NCBI GenBank assembly: GCA_012520945.1
Contig: JAAYNH010000056.1
Coordinates: forward strand, 1 to 64,000
DNA from: Treponema sp.
Lineage (GTDB): Bacteria; Spirochaetota; Spirochaetia; Treponematales; Treponemataceae
Direction: 5' to 3'
Length of the DNA: 64,000 nt
The position numbers and the translations under genes are program-made. Positions within the stretch are counted from its first letter, which is position 1, and each line of letters begins with the position of its first letter. Positions 17,246 to 26,866 of the stretch are shown here, piece after piece. Below the pieces are notes generated by a model, which saw nothing but the letters and a program-made list of their open reading frames with translations, was not told the DNA's origin and did not search any database.

Positions 17246-18625
17246 ATGACAAAAGAATATATTCAACAACTCAAGATTAAAAATGACTCTTCTTTTGCAA
17301 ATTTGGTAAACGAAAACTTATCAAATGTTGGAAATCTTTCTTTTATATTGGGAAATATAGGACATATTCAAAAAGGGTTTGATTATTCTTGGCTTTTGGA
17401 ATTACTTGATTATGATAATGAAACTATAAGAGTTTTAGTATTAAAAAATTTAGGCAAAGTAAAATCTACGAATTTAATTCAAGTATTTTATAATGTTATA
17501 AATTCAGATAAAAGCACACTTGTAAAAAGAGAAGCAGTTTCAGCATTAGGTCGACTCAGAAATGAACAGACTAAAGATATTCTTTTAAAACTTTTAGAGA
17601 ATGAAGATCCTAAAATAGTATGTCAAGCAATTCGTGGACTTTTAGTCTTTAAAGGTGAAAAGCAAATAGATGAAACCTTAAAAAAATTACTTGATCATGA
17701 AAATGAAATGGTACAGTCTGTCATAAAAAAAGAATATTTTTCTAGCGCAAAAAATACTAAAGATAGACTCAAACATCCGGAAACATATAGCTTTTTAAAA
17801 AATGTAATTGTAAATGCTGATGTTTTGAAAGCATTGAAATATGTCCCAGATGAAAGTGTTCATTTAACTTTTACTTCTCCACCATATTATAATGCAAGAG
17901 ATTATTCAATTTACCCAAGTTATGAAGCATATTTACAATTTCTAGGAAAAGTCTTTACCGAAACTCACAGAATTACAAAAGAAGGGCGTTTTCTAATAGT
18001 TAACACTTCGCCTGTAATTGTCCCTAGGGTTAGTCGAGCTCATTCTAGTAAACGTTATCCTATTCCTTTTGATTTGCATGCAATTTTAGTAAAAGGAGGA
18101 TGGGAATTTATTGATGATATTGTTTGGGAAAAACCGGAGTATAGTGTAAAAAATCGTGTAGGAGGTTTTCAACAACATCGGAAACCATTAGGTTATAAAC
18201 CAAATACAATAACAGAATATTTAATGGTGTATCGAAAACAAACAGATAAACTTTTAGATTGGAATATCCATCAATATGATTATGATACGGTTGAAAAAAG
18301 TAAGATAAAAGGAGATTTTGATACAAATAATATTTGGCAAATATGTCCAAAATCTGATAAAATCCATCCTGCTGTTTTTCCTGCAGAATTATGTAAACGT
18401 GTAATACAATATTATTCTTATATTGGCGACTTAATATTTGATCCTTTTGCTGGAAGTGGAACTTTAGGATATGTTGCTAAAAAATTGGGAAGAAATTTTT
18501 TTTTAACAGAAAAAGATGAGAAATATTTCGAGTATATGAAATCATATAAGAGAGAAATTTCTGATGACGAAGTTAAAAATACGAAATTTTTTACGTTAGA
18601 ACAATTTAAGGAGTCATTAAAATGA
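17246..18625 (+). CDS. Type II DNA methyltransferase with N-terminal HEAT-like repeats
   Basis: 459 residues. Residues about 15-180 consist of helical HEAT-like repeats (LLELLDYDNETIRVLVLKNLGKV, VKREAVSALGRL, CQAIRGLLVF). The methylase domain follows, with TSPPYYN (near residue 210) before DPFAGSGT (near residue 400), the beta-class order; TSPPY favours N4-cytosine methylation. Its stop overlaps the start of the endonuclease gene in an ATGA junction. Base composition is even richer in A/T than the neighbours, suggesting transfer. It protects host DNA from the partner nuclease; the recognition sequence cannot be read from the protein. Confidence 0.88.
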   Translation: MTKEYIQQLKIKNDSSFANLVNENLSNVGNLSFILGNIGHIQKGFDYSWLLELLDYDNETIRVLVLKNLGKVKSTNLIQVFYNVINSDKSTLVKREAVSALGRLRNEQTKDILLKLLENEDPKIVCQAIRGLLVFKGEKQIDETLKKLLDHENEMVQSVIKKEYFSSAKNTKDRLKHPETYSFLKNVIVNADVLKALKYVPDESVHLTFTSPPYYNARDYSIYPSYEAYLQFLGKVFTETHRITKEGRFLIVNTSPVIVPRVSRAHSSKRYPIPFDLHAILVKGGWEFIDDIVWEKPEYSVKNRVGGFQQHRKPLGYKPNTITEYLMVYRKQTDKLLDWNIHQYDYDTVEKSKIKGDFDTNNIWQICPKSDKIHPAVFPAELCKRVIQYYSYIGDLIFDPFAGSGTLGYVAKKLGRNFFLTEKDEKYFEYMKSYKREISDDEVKNTKFFTLEQFKESLK

Positions 18626-19530
18626 CTGTAAAATATCACGTTGTTAAAAACATTGTTACAAGAGTAATAAAATCCCAAGACTATAGAATTGAAATTGTGA
18701 ACTTACTAAATGCTGAATTTCTTCAATTTACCATTGATTTTTTCAAGAAAGTTGTTGAAGCAAAACTAGCTTCAAAAGATATAACAATAGACTGGTATAA
18801 AAATGCTTTTTTATCTGAAAATCTATCACCAGAAGAAATTTGTATAAATTCAGGATTAAATAAGAAAACTATTAGCAATATGTATCGTTCTGCAACAAAA
18901 CAAATTGTAATCGATGCATCAATAGAACATTTTGAGTCTTTATATAATTCTATTCAAGCGTTAGTAAACAATGAACACGAAATTGATTTAACTCTTACAA
19001 TAAAATTTAAAGGTGTCAGTGTTGATTTGAACGTGAACGAAAGTTTAATCGTCATAAATACTCTTGCTGTAAAACGAGCAGCACTTCGTGGAGGCCTATG
19101 GAGTACTGCTGGAAAAAGAGCTGAAAAATATTTAATGCTGACACTTTGTAAACTATATAAAGTCTCTCCCAATAACTACAATGCGGAGCATTTCGTAAAA
19201 AATAGAGAGCTTGATGTAGATAGAGAAATCGATTTTTATTTAAAAAACAAAGGCAAAGAGTATAAATGTGAAGTAAAACTTATGGGACAAGGCAATCCTG
19301 AAAGTGCCGATGTCATTATTGCTCGTGAAAGTGATGTATTTGTCGCAGACACGCTTTCTCAGCAAAACAAAAATCAATGTGAACAAAGAGATGTATGTTG
19401 GGTAGCTTGTAGGGATACAGATGGATACAAGCGTTTTAAATTGGCACTAGATAAATTTGGAATACCTTATACCGATTATAACGGAAATCTTGATAAAGAT
19501 TTGCCAAAAATACTAGATGAACTTCTATAA
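18622..19530 (+). CDS. Type II restriction endonuclease (CfrBI-like)
   Basis: A 302-residue partner of the methyltransferase, ATGA-coupled to it. The C-terminal half carries a PD-(D/E)XK-type active-site candidate: ELDVDREIDFYL near residue 200 and YKCEVKLMGQGNPESAD near 215, with Glu-x-Lys. The N-terminal half is helical and includes an HTH-like stretch (GLNKKTISNMYRSA). The overall pattern resembles the CfrBI restriction endonuclease family (CCWWGG specificity in the type member), but that assignment comes from memory of the family and should be tested. No control (C) protein gene is present. Confidence 0.65.
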   Translation: MTVKYHVVKNIVTRVIKSQDYRIEIVNLLNAEFLQFTIDFFKKVVEAKLASKDITIDWYKNAFLSENLSPEEICINSGLNKKTISNMYRSATKQIVIDASIEHFESLYNSIQALVNNEHEIDLTLTIKFKGVSVDLNVNESLIVINTLAVKRAALRGGLWSTAGKRAEKYLMLTLCKLYKVSPNNYNAEHFVKNRELDVDREIDFYLKNKGKEYKCEVKLMGQGNPESADVIIARESDVFVADTLSQQNKNQCEQRDVCWVACRDTDGYKRFKLALDKFGIPYTDYNGNLDKDLPKILDELL

Positions 19531-19689
19531 ATTAATCACCGAACAATTTTACAACTGCTGTCGTTTGCAAAAAAATACGAACACTGATGTGGTAAATTTT
19601 TAAAAATAGTATTTGAAGATAATCAAACAATCTGTTGCCTTTTTATTTATTGCCATCAAGAAGACGCTATATAATTTACGTATGGCTGA

Positions 19690-19756
19690 AAAATCATAAT
19701 TAAAAACAGGAGAAAATTAATGTCGAAAATTTATAATAATCCGGTTCAACGAGTTT
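19690..19756 (+). pseudogene. Remnant of a second GH43 gene start
   Basis: Leader with CAGGAG and the first 11 codons of a GH43 gene (ATG at 19720, MSKIYNNPVQR), then abrupt loss of homology where the 3' end of the DtxR-type gene begins. Of the coding differences from the intact gene, two are synonymous (Ser TCT/TCG, Arg AGA/CGA), which points to a once-functional paralogue and not a fresh copy of the neighbour. The 159 bp before it (19531-19689) contain no recognisable feature. Confidence 0.75.
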
Positions 19757-20130
19757 TTACAGTGCTTTATTGTCTTGCACATGTTTTTTCAAAGCTTGAA
19801 ATGTCTTGTCGCTTATAATATGTTCAATTTTGCAAGCATCTTCTGTAGCCGTTTCTTCGTCAACTCCAAGTAACATAAAAACTTTGCTTAAAACCGTGTG
19901 TCTTTCGTATATTTTTTGTGCAAGCGAGAGTCCGCTATCAGTTAGAGTAATATGCCCGTTATGATCAACAGTAATATAATTCCTTTTTTTAAGATCCCAA
20001 CTCCACGACTAACGCTTGGTCTGAAATAATTCATATATTCAGCAACATCAATGGAACGTACAAAGGGTTTCGATTTGGAAAGAATATAAATAGTTTCAAG
20101 ATACATTTCGCTGGAAGATTTTAGTGTCAA
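19757..20130 (-). pseudogene. DtxR/MntR-family metalloregulator, frameshifted
   Basis: Probable TTG start at 20130 behind AGGGGGG; LKSSSEMYLETIYILSKSKPFVRSIDVAEYMNYFRPSVSRGVGILKK is the DtxR winged helix. After an A7 run (complement of T at about 19984-19990) the frame is lost. Reading one base shifted gives NYITVDHNGHITLTDSGLSLAQ and the dimerisation and metal-binding domain (IYERHTVL, EDACKIEHIIS) to a stop at 19757. Either a genuine single-base deletion or a homopolymer sequencing error. The intact product would be about 124 aa, a Mn/Fe-responsive repressor. No metal transporter is adjacent. Confidence 0.8.
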
Positions 20131-20360
20131 AACATGCCCCCCTAGTATACAAATATGAGATTTTACAACCGTATTATATAATAATACAAAAAAGCGTGAA
20201 AAAAGCAAATGAAAAATTAATCGCCTATTTCGGAAGGCTCGTCTCTTTCAGAAGAAATAAAAACACTACATAAAAATTACAGATTTGCAATATTTGCAAA
20301 ATTCTTTGGAATAAAGTTAAGGTAATAAAGTTAATAAATTTCAGTTAACAACAATTTGAG

Positions 20361-20389
20361 TTGACAACCTTTCTTTAATAGATTATTCT
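20361..20389 (+). promoter_or_regulatory. Sigma-70-type promoter of the membrane chemoreceptor
   Basis: TTGACA, 17-nt spacer, TATTCT, about 90 bp before the ATG at 20481. The rest of 20131-20480 shows nothing else beyond an AT-rich leader. Confidence 0.5.
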
Positions 20390-20480
20390 ATATAGTATAG
20401 GGTTTCCTCTTTTATAGCAATTGTTTGTATAACAGCAGTATATTTGAAAATTATGTTTATTAAAAAAAGGAGAAATATTT

Positions 20481-22328
20481 ATGCATTCACATTTGGATCG
20501 TATTCCACCTGTTCCTAAAAGAGTTTTTTTATTTGCACTACTTACGCACATTGTTCCGTTTTTTTCTTCACTTTTAGAATGCTTTGTTACCGGGGTTTTT
20601 TCCAAAGAGCAGTTACTTGGCATTTTACGAAGTTTCTCTTTTTCTTTTTTCTTGATATTATCAGTGATATTAACCATTGTAGAATATATATTTTTCATAA
20701 AAAAAATAACTAATTATAAAAAAGACGTTAATACAGCTATAAAAGCTACTAGATTATATCCACTAATTATAATAGTTGTTCCAATTATAATATCAATAAT
20801 TATGCCTTTTATGGTTATGTTTGAAACCGGCGGATTTGAAAATTCTAAACGTGTCATTAGTTATGTGCTTATTAACATTGGCAATCTTTTCCTTTTGTCT
20901 TTATTTTTTGCAATTCTTTTCATAACAGCATTTGAATCATGGGCAAATTTTGTTCCACTCGATGAAAACCAAATGGGTATAAGTCTTGTTGTGAGAAACG
21001 GGCTTGTTGCGGGCTGCTCGCTAATAGGTTCTGCTTGGGTCATAACAGGTCCTTTGTATAGTCTAGATTCTTCCATAGAACTAAATAATGTACTAAGAAG
21101 CGTTGTACCTTTCATCATTATCGCAATCTTTATAGGAATAGCTGATTTTATAATTATGATAAATAATCAAAACAAATCTTTAGTTTCTATTCGTAAAAAA
21201 ATGAAAGAAATTAAAAATAAAGATTATACCGGCGAACCCATAGTAATTGATTTCAGAAATGAATTTAGCCTTATTATTAAAGATTTAAATGAATATATTG
21301 CAGGTTTACGTGATTTATTAAATGTTGTTAAAAATAAATCGAATCGTTCGAATGAAATTAATATCAACCTTTCTGAACAAATGAATACTACAACTGAAAT
21401 TACAAAAAATATTACAAATGGCATTGATACTGTTAATACAAAAATACAAGCACAAACGGCAGGAGTTTTGGAAACACAGGCAACAATTGAACAAATAACA
21501 AAAAACATTCAAAACCTAGATTATAATATTGAAACACAAGCTACAACACTTGTTGAATCATCTGCTGCCGTTGAGCAAATGGTTGCAAACATCCGCTCCG
21601 TAACATCGATTTTGGAAAAAAATGCAGCTGCTATAGATAAACTAAAAAATGAATCTGAAGTTGTAAGAAATTTGACATCGGAAACATCAAAAGCGACCGG
21701 ACAGATGAGTTCAGCTTCTGAAAGTCTTATCGAAGCAAGTGCTATCATTCAACGTATTGCCAGTCAAACAAACTTACTTGCCATGAATGCGGCTATTGAA
21801 GCAGCTCATGCAGGAGATGCAGGAAAAGGTTTTGCGGTTGTTGCGGATGAAATTCGTAAACTTGCCGAAGAATCCAGTGCTCAAGGTAAAAGTATTACAT
21901 CGGTATTAAATGAATTAAAAGAACAAATTCAACATATTGCAAATCAAGCTAAAGATGCGGACAATAGATTTGAAGAAGTTTTCAATATCACTGAAGCGGT
22001 AAAAAACCAAGAAGAAATGATTTACAATGCCATGAGAGAACAAAGTTCCGGCGGTGAACAAGTGCTTATTTCCATAAAAGAAATAAATGATATAACCAGT
22101 CAAGTTAAATTCGGTTCCGCTGAAATGTTAAATGGTAGTAAAGAAGTTGCCGGAGAAATGAACCGTCTTTCTAATTCAACCGAAGATATAGCACTTGCTA
22201 TGAATGATATGGCGAGCGGTATTATGAAAATTCATGATGCAGTAAATGTTACTCACAATTTTACACAGGAAAGTTTAGTTGCATTTACTGAATTGAGCAA
22301 TCAACTTGATGAAATAAAAACGAAGTAA
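20481..22328 (+). CDS. Membrane methyl-accepting chemotaxis protein with 6-TM sensor
   Basis: A 615-residue chemoreceptor. The N-terminal 240 residues form about six hydrophobic helices with short loops instead of the usual two helices and a large periplasmic domain. Then a HAMP-like/coiled-coil stretch and a signalling domain whose tip is [36 protein letters not shown] (near residue 440). Ribosome-binding site AAGGAG. The multi-helix sensor type is known in treponemes and may sense membrane or intramembrane cues, but the ligand is unknown. tRNA-Ala lies immediately downstream in opposite orientation. Confidence 0.9.
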   Translation: MHSHLDRIPPVPKRVFLFALLTHIVPFFSSLLECFVTGVFSKEQLLGILRSFSFSFFLILSVILTIVEYIFFIKKITNYKKDVNTAIKATRLYPLIIIVVPIIISIIMPFMVMFETGGFENSKRVISYVLINIGNLFLLSLFFAILFITAFESWANFVPLDENQMGISLVVRNGLVAGCSLIGSAWVITGPLYSLDSSIELNNVLRSVVPFIIIAIFIGIADFIIMINNQNKSLVSIRKKMKEIKNKDYTGEPIVIDFRNEFSLIIKDLNEYIAGLRDLLNVVKNKSNRSNEININLSEQMNTTTEITKNITNGIDTVNTKIQAQTAGVLETQATIEQITKNIQNLDYNIETQATTLVESSAAVEQMVANIRSVTSILEKNAAAIDKLKNESEVVRNLTSETSKATGQMSSASESLIEASAIIQRIASQTNLLAMNAAIEAAHAGDAGKGFAVVADEIRKLAEESSAQGKSITSVLNELKEQIQHIANQAKDADNRFEEVFNITEAVKNQEEMIYNAMREQSSGGEQVLISIKEINDITSQVKFGSAEMLNGSKEVAGEMNRLSNSTEDIALAMNDMASGIMKIHDAVNVTHNFTQESLVAFTELSNQLDEIKTK

Positions 22329-22356
22329 TTTTAGATACATTTTTTTAATAGCTTTT

Positions 22357-22430
22357 TGGAGATGATCGGACTTGAACCGACTACCTTTTGAATGCCATTC
22401 AAACGCTCTAGCCAGGTGAGCTACACCCCC
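22357..22430 (-). tRNA. tRNA-Ala (GGC)
   Basis: On the minus strand the acceptor GGGGGTG pairs with CATCTCC (two G-U pairs), discriminator A. Anticodon stem TTTGA/TCAAA around ATGGCAT gives anticodon GGC. T-loop GTTCAAGTC. CCA not encoded. Confidence 0.95.
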
Positions 22431-22584
22431 ATATATTAAAAATATATCAAAAAAAAAAGAATTGGTCAACCATATTCTTTTGACACCATATTGTTTTACA
22501 CCATAATATTTTACTGCTTACCTACCTTTTACTGTTTACCTCAGACATTTCATCTTGCTATTTTAATATATTGATGTTAGAATA

Positions 22585-24255
22585 ATGATTATGTATGATG
22601 AAATTTCACCGGAGATTGCGGCACTTTTAGAACACGCAGAAAAAAGCTTGCCTTCGGGCACTACTTTATCTATTGATGCTGATCTTCCTGATATAGAGGA
22701 TACAAGCACAAACAAGAGTCAAAATGTTAATCCGGTAAACCTTAACATAAAAGGATTTGCCGAAATTACTGATTTTTTTTCCCAAACACCTTTAGATGTT
22801 TTTGCAGATAGTGCTTACTACAAAACTGCTCTTTCGGGAGAAAATGACTCTTCCCAAAGATTACATGCCATCTTAACAAAATATCTTACTTGCAAAGATC
22901 CAAAAGATCGTTCCGTTTATAGACAACAATTAATTCCAATTTATTGGGATTTTATTCGTTCAGTTGCAAAAAAAATGGTAAATGCATCTACACCTTTACC
23001 CAAAAAACTGCTTGTTCGTTTTGGTGCTATTTTACCTACTTTACTCAATGATGAACAAAAGGATCTTTTTTCTTCCGTTTTTATGGACAATCATCATGGT
23101 GAACCGATTTACTACATAGATGAATGGTTTCGCGATATTGCACGCGGCATTGTAGGATTATCTGCAACAGATGAAGCTCGTCCCAAAAAAAAAGGCGGTA
23201 AAAGCGGCAATAACATCGATGATACATCTAAACTTATGCAACTACAAAGCAAAAACTCCTCTAAACTTCAATCTGCAGAGAGTTTACTTTTGAGCAAAGA
23301 AAATGAACGTAGTATGGCAGAAGCGGAATTAAAATCAAAAGTAGAACAACTTTGTGACCACATTCCTTTAATGGATATTAGTGGACACAAAGCACCTTTA
23401 AATGATTTACAAAAGCGTCTTTTTAACGAAATAACGGAAAAACTTAAACAATTACAAAGAATTGATAAAGATTTAAATCTATATATTTCAGAATATCGTG
23501 AAGCAAAAGAAATTTCCACTTCTTTGCAACAAAAACTAGATGAAGCCGGTGATTTTTCTGAAGATATTGATACTTCAAATCTCGACACTGAAATTGCAAC
23601 TATTCGTCAAATGGCAAAAATGACCGTTGGACGACAAGGAAACCATTTCCCTATTTTAACTCGCGAATTTTTTCACTGTACTCCACGTGGAACCGGTTTT
23701 CGTGAAAATGTTCTTGCTACATTAGCTTGGATTGAGTCAATAGATCCCGGTGCTTTTTGTCGTATTCATCGCAATCAATCAAACAGAATTGTCCCTTATG
23801 TTATTTTAGTTCCTACTTATGGTGATTCCGGCTTATGTTGGGAACCTTTTGACAGATACAACCGCACATCAAGTCGTGGTCGCATCGTTATACCAATGTA
23901 TCCAAAAAACTTACAAATTGCAGTATTAACGGCAGTTGCTGACTTAAGATGGCAAGTTGCAAAAGAAAAAGCATCTTATCACTGGATGGAAGAGGGTCTT
24001 ACCGGACAATACTATATGTGGTTTGCAAGTCAAAAACTAAAAGGTGATGTAAAAGACTACTTTATCGAAGATTATGTTTCCTGGATAACTAAAGAAAGCG
24101 AAGGCGTTCAACGTCTTGAAAAAGATGTTCGTGGTGTTTTTTGGAGATATGTACCTTTTGCACAAGAAATTAAAGATACATTAAAAACACGTAGCCCAAT
24201 TTATCAAGAGTTATATCAACGCGACATTAACAGATCCATGAGTGACGGATATTAA
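22585..24255 (+). CDS. Conserved hypothetical treponemal protein with coiled coil
   Basis: A 556-residue soluble protein I cannot assign to a named family. N-terminal acidic, low-complexity region (1-60), helical domain (60-200), Lys/Gly-rich linker (KKKGGKSG near 205), a long coiled coil (about 215-345) and a C-terminal mixed domain rich in aromatic residues (FDRYNRTSSRGRIVIPMYP, WMEEGLTGQYYMWF). No signal peptide or transmembrane segment. Start at 22585 or two codons later (22591). Stands alone between tRNA-Ala and lspA; codon use looks native, so it is probably a lineage-specific housekeeping gene. Confidence 0.7.
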   Translation: MIMYDEISPEIAALLEHAEKSLPSGTTLSIDADLPDIEDTSTNKSQNVNPVNLNIKGFAEITDFFSQTPLDVFADSAYYKTALSGENDSSQRLHAILTKYLTCKDPKDRSVYRQQLIPIYWDFIRSVAKKMVNASTPLPKKLLVRFGAILPTLLNDEQKDLFSSVFMDNHHGEPIYYIDEWFRDIARGIVGLSATDEARPKKKGGKSGNNIDDTSKLMQLQSKNSSKLQSAESLLLSKENERSMAEAELKSKVEQLCDHIPLMDISGHKAPLNDLQKRLFNEITEKLKQLQRIDKDLNLYISEYREAKEISTSLQQKLDEAGDFSEDIDTSNLDTEIATIRQMAKMTVGRQGNHFPILTREFFHCTPRGTGFRENVLATLAWIESIDPGAFCRIHRNQSNRIVPYVILVPTYGDSGLCWEPFDRYNRTSSRGRIVIPMYPKNLQIAVLTAVADLRWQVAKEKASYHWMEEGLTGQYYMWFASQKLKGDVKDYFIEDYVSWITKESEGVQRLEKDVRGVFWRYVPFAQEIKDTLKTRSPIYQELYQRDINRSMSDGY

Positions 24256-24304
24256 ATTATATTTTCACCTAAACAAAAAATTTAATGGTTTTTATAAACT
24301 TAAA

Positions 24305-24850
24305 TTAATCATCATTTTTGCTCTTTTGGTTTTGCTTACGTTCTTTAATAATTGATATCGCAAAAGAAACAATGAGCAATCCACCACAAATTACTACAGC
24401 TGAATCTGCCACATTGAAAGTAGGCCATCTTTCCAAACCAAAAATCCCAAAAAATTTCACATCTATAAAATCTACAACACTTTCACTTCTAAAAATCCTG
24501 TCCACGATATTGCCTAAACCGCCTCCAATAATTCCTGAAATAGCCCAACGTTGTAATTTAGTAAAATCGTTATTACGAAAATACACAACGAAAACTACTA
24601 TTAAAACAAATAAAGGCAAAACTGCAAATAAAAGGCCTCGCAAATTTTGAGAAAGTGTGTTTCCTAAACTAAATGCTATGCCAGGATTACGAACATGAAC
24701 TATGCGCAATAACTCATTTAAAAAACTAGCTCCCACAGTATAAGGCGGTATAAATTTTACAACTAAAATTTTTGTCACCTGATCTAAAATAAAAACTGCC
24801 AAAGTTAAAATCAAAGGGATTATTTTTTGCTTCAAATCTTGTTTTTCCAT
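24305..24850 (-). CDS. lspA: Lipoprotein signal peptidase (signal peptidase II)
   Basis: A 181-residue inner-membrane aspartyl protease that removes signal peptides of diacylated prolipoproteins. Four hydrophobic helices. Conserved blocks VRNPGIAFSLG, GGGLGNIVDRIFRSESVVDF (first catalytic Asp) and TFNVADSAV (second catalytic Asp). Slightly long, with a Lys-rich C-terminal tail. Services the several lipoproteins in this window. Confidence 0.95.
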   Translation of the reverse strand: MEKQDLKQKIIPLILTLAVFILDQVTKILVVKFIPPYTVGASFLNELLRIVHVRNPGIAFSLGNTLSQNLRGLLFAVLPLFVLIVVFVVYFRNNDFTKLQRWAISGIIGGGLGNIVDRIFRSESVVDFIDVKFFGIFGLERWPTFNVADSAVVICGGLLIVSFAISIIKERKQNQKSKNDD

Positions 24851-24879
24851 TTTTTTACCTTATCATATTTATTTTTTTC

Positions 24880-25662
24880 TTACAAGCCCGTAGGAAAATC
24901 GATAAAAACAGTTTCAATTTTACATTCTTTTACAACTTTTTCCATGAGTAATTTTAAACCTATAGTTTCTGATGCATAATGTCCCAAACCAATCACATTA
25001 ATTTTTCCTTCTTTTGCAACATGAAAATTTTCATGCCCTATTTCTCCTGTTATATAGCAGTCAAGTCCTTGTTCAATTGCCTGAACAACATTTTTACCAG
25101 CACCACCGGAAATAATTCCAATAGTTTTCACTTTACCTTTTCCAAAATTCAGAACTTGTATTTTATTTGTTAAAATATTATCGCCTATAGTTTTTTGTAA
25201 AGTTTGAACTAAATCTTCTAATGAAAACTCTTTTTTTAATTCGCCCTTTACCCCAATATTCATATCACGCCAAGTACCGAATTCAACACATTTTTTCATA
25301 CCAAGCATTTTAGCCAAACCAAAATTATTACCGAACGTTTTATTTGCATCTAAAGGAATATGAGCTGCATAAAGAGCGACATTATTTTTTAAAAAAGGAA
25401 AAACTCGTCTAAAGTGCGAACCGGTTAAAGTTTGTTCGTGCCCCCAAAAATATCCATGATGAACAAAAAGTACATCACAACCAAGATTCACCGCTTCATT
25501 TGCAACTGATTCACAAGCATCAACTGCAAAGCCGATTTTTTTTACTTGAAAATTTTGTTCATTTTCAACCGTAATTTGTAAACCGTTTTGAGAAATATCA
25601 TTTATATAATTTTCATAACACAAGTTTTTTTGAAAATACAAACTCAATTCAGTTAAAGTCAT
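24880..25662 (-). CDS. Nif3-like dinuclear metal centre protein
   Basis: 260 residues, YbgI/YqfO/NIF3 family, which forms hexameric rings with a two-metal site. Ligand motifs visible in order: VHHGYFWG, YAAHIPLDA, TGEIGHENFH and GHYASE. It lacks the PII-like insertion found in longer members. E. coli YbgI has been linked to GTP cyclohydrolase 1 type 2-like annotation, but the true reaction is unresolved. Ribosome-binding site TGGAGG; 29 bp upstream of lspA on the same strand, so probably cotranscribed. Confidence 0.88.
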   Translation of the reverse strand: MTLTELSLYFQKNLCYENYINDISQNGLQITVENEQNFQVKKIGFAVDACESVANEAVNLGCDVLFVHHGYFWGHEQTLTGSHFRRVFPFLKNNVALYAAHIPLDANKTFGNNFGLAKMLGMKKCVEFGTWRDMNIGVKGELKKEFSLEDLVQTLQKTIGDNILTNKIQVLNFGKGKVKTIGIISGGAGKNVVQAIEQGLDCYITGEIGHENFHVAKEGKINVIGLGHYASETIGLKLLMEKVVKECKIETVFIDFPTGL

Positions 25663-25750
25663 TTATTTTTCCTCCATAATTAAATGCACAGACAACACTT
25701 ATTGTCAAATTTTTTTTAAGTAAAATTAAATTGATAAAATTAAATATCAC

Positions 25751-26782
25751 TCATTCTGCCGTCTCAACAAACGACGCAAAATATTTGTGTGCTTTTGATG
25801 CTATAATTTCCGGCACTAACTTATCTTTTGTTATATTAATATTTATAAAAGCACACTCAAGCGGATTTATTAAAACCAAATTTCCAAAACCGGCATCATA
25901 ATTATAAATTTGTTCCGTTTCATTAATTTTATAAATGCCGTGAAGCAAATTCTTATAATTTATATCCAGATTTTCCCACGCATCATATAATTTTCCATCT
26001 GTCAAAACAAAAACTTTATCAGAAGGTTTTAAGAGTGCTAATGCATTTTTTATCTGTTCAATTATAATTTTTTGTAATATTTCATAATTTTCTTCACTAT
26101 AATTTTTATTATACCGATACTTTAGTCTCATTTTAAAAGGCATAAACTTACTATTTTCAACGACAATAACTTCATATCCTTTTTGACACAACGCTTTTAA
26201 CGAAAAAGCATTATCTTGTGCATTTGTATAAATATCCGGTATAAAAAATATTTGACCAAGTATTTTTTCTGTATTCGGATTAAATTTTGTAACTTTTATT
26301 GAATTTTTTTTAAAAGTATTCTTTGTTTCTAAAAAACCTTGAAAACGATCACCTGAAAAAACTTCAGTTAAAACCGTAACTTGAGTTTTGTTTTTTTCAA
26401 TTAAAGGGGAATAAATAATTAACAAAATTAAAAATCCAACCGTAAGCAAAAACTGTAAAACACTAATAATAATAAAAAACACAGAAAAATTACTTCTATG
26501 TAAAGAAAAACAAACTGAAAAAAACGCTTTGATATTTGCTAAAAAAACAAATAAAGATAATAGAAAAAGAACGAGCAAAGAAAAATATATGCCAAAAACT
26601 AAAATAAGTAAAATGCTTAATAGTAATGCAACTAAAGATAAAATAGATAGAACATCTGTTTCATGATTATATGTTATGTTTTTCAAAAAAAACGGACGCA
26701 TTTCTGTAACTAAGAGTAAAACAAGTACTAAAATTTCACCGGCAAAAATATTGTTCATGTATATATAATAATTTAAATTCAT
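25751..26782 (-). CDS. Membrane protein of unknown function
   Basis: 343 residues. Four or five hydrophobic helices in the first 150 residues, then a soluble C-terminal domain (about 150-343) with alternating strands and helices and the sequence KPSDKVFVLTDGKLYDAW. I do not recognise the family. Met9 (26758) is an alternative start. It is divergent from the HATPase-HDOD gene, with an 84-bp gap to that gene's likely start. Very rich in Ile, Leu, Phe, Lys and Asn, as expected for an AT-rich genome. Confidence 0.65.
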   Translation of the reverse strand: MNLNYYIYMNNIFAGEILVLVLLLVTEMRPFFLKNITYNHETDVLSILSLVALLLSILLILVFGIYFSLLVLFLLSLFVFLANIKAFFSVCFSLHRSNFSVFFIIISVLQFLLTVGFLILLIIYSPLIEKNKTQVTVLTEVFSGDRFQGFLETKNTFKKNSIKVTKFNPNTEKILGQIFFIPDIYTNAQDNAFSLKALCQKGYEVIVVENSKFMPFKMRLKYRYNKNYSEENYEILQKIIIEQIKNALALLKPSDKVFVLTDGKLYDAWENLDINYKNLLHGIYKINETEQIYNYDAGFGNLVLINPLECAFININITKDKLVPEIIASKAHKYFASFVETAE

Positions 26783-26866
26783 TTATAAAACAACAACTTA
26801 TTAATAAAATATGGCTTTCTTTTTTTTTTACTGTATGATAAAATATTGTTATTATATATTAGTATT

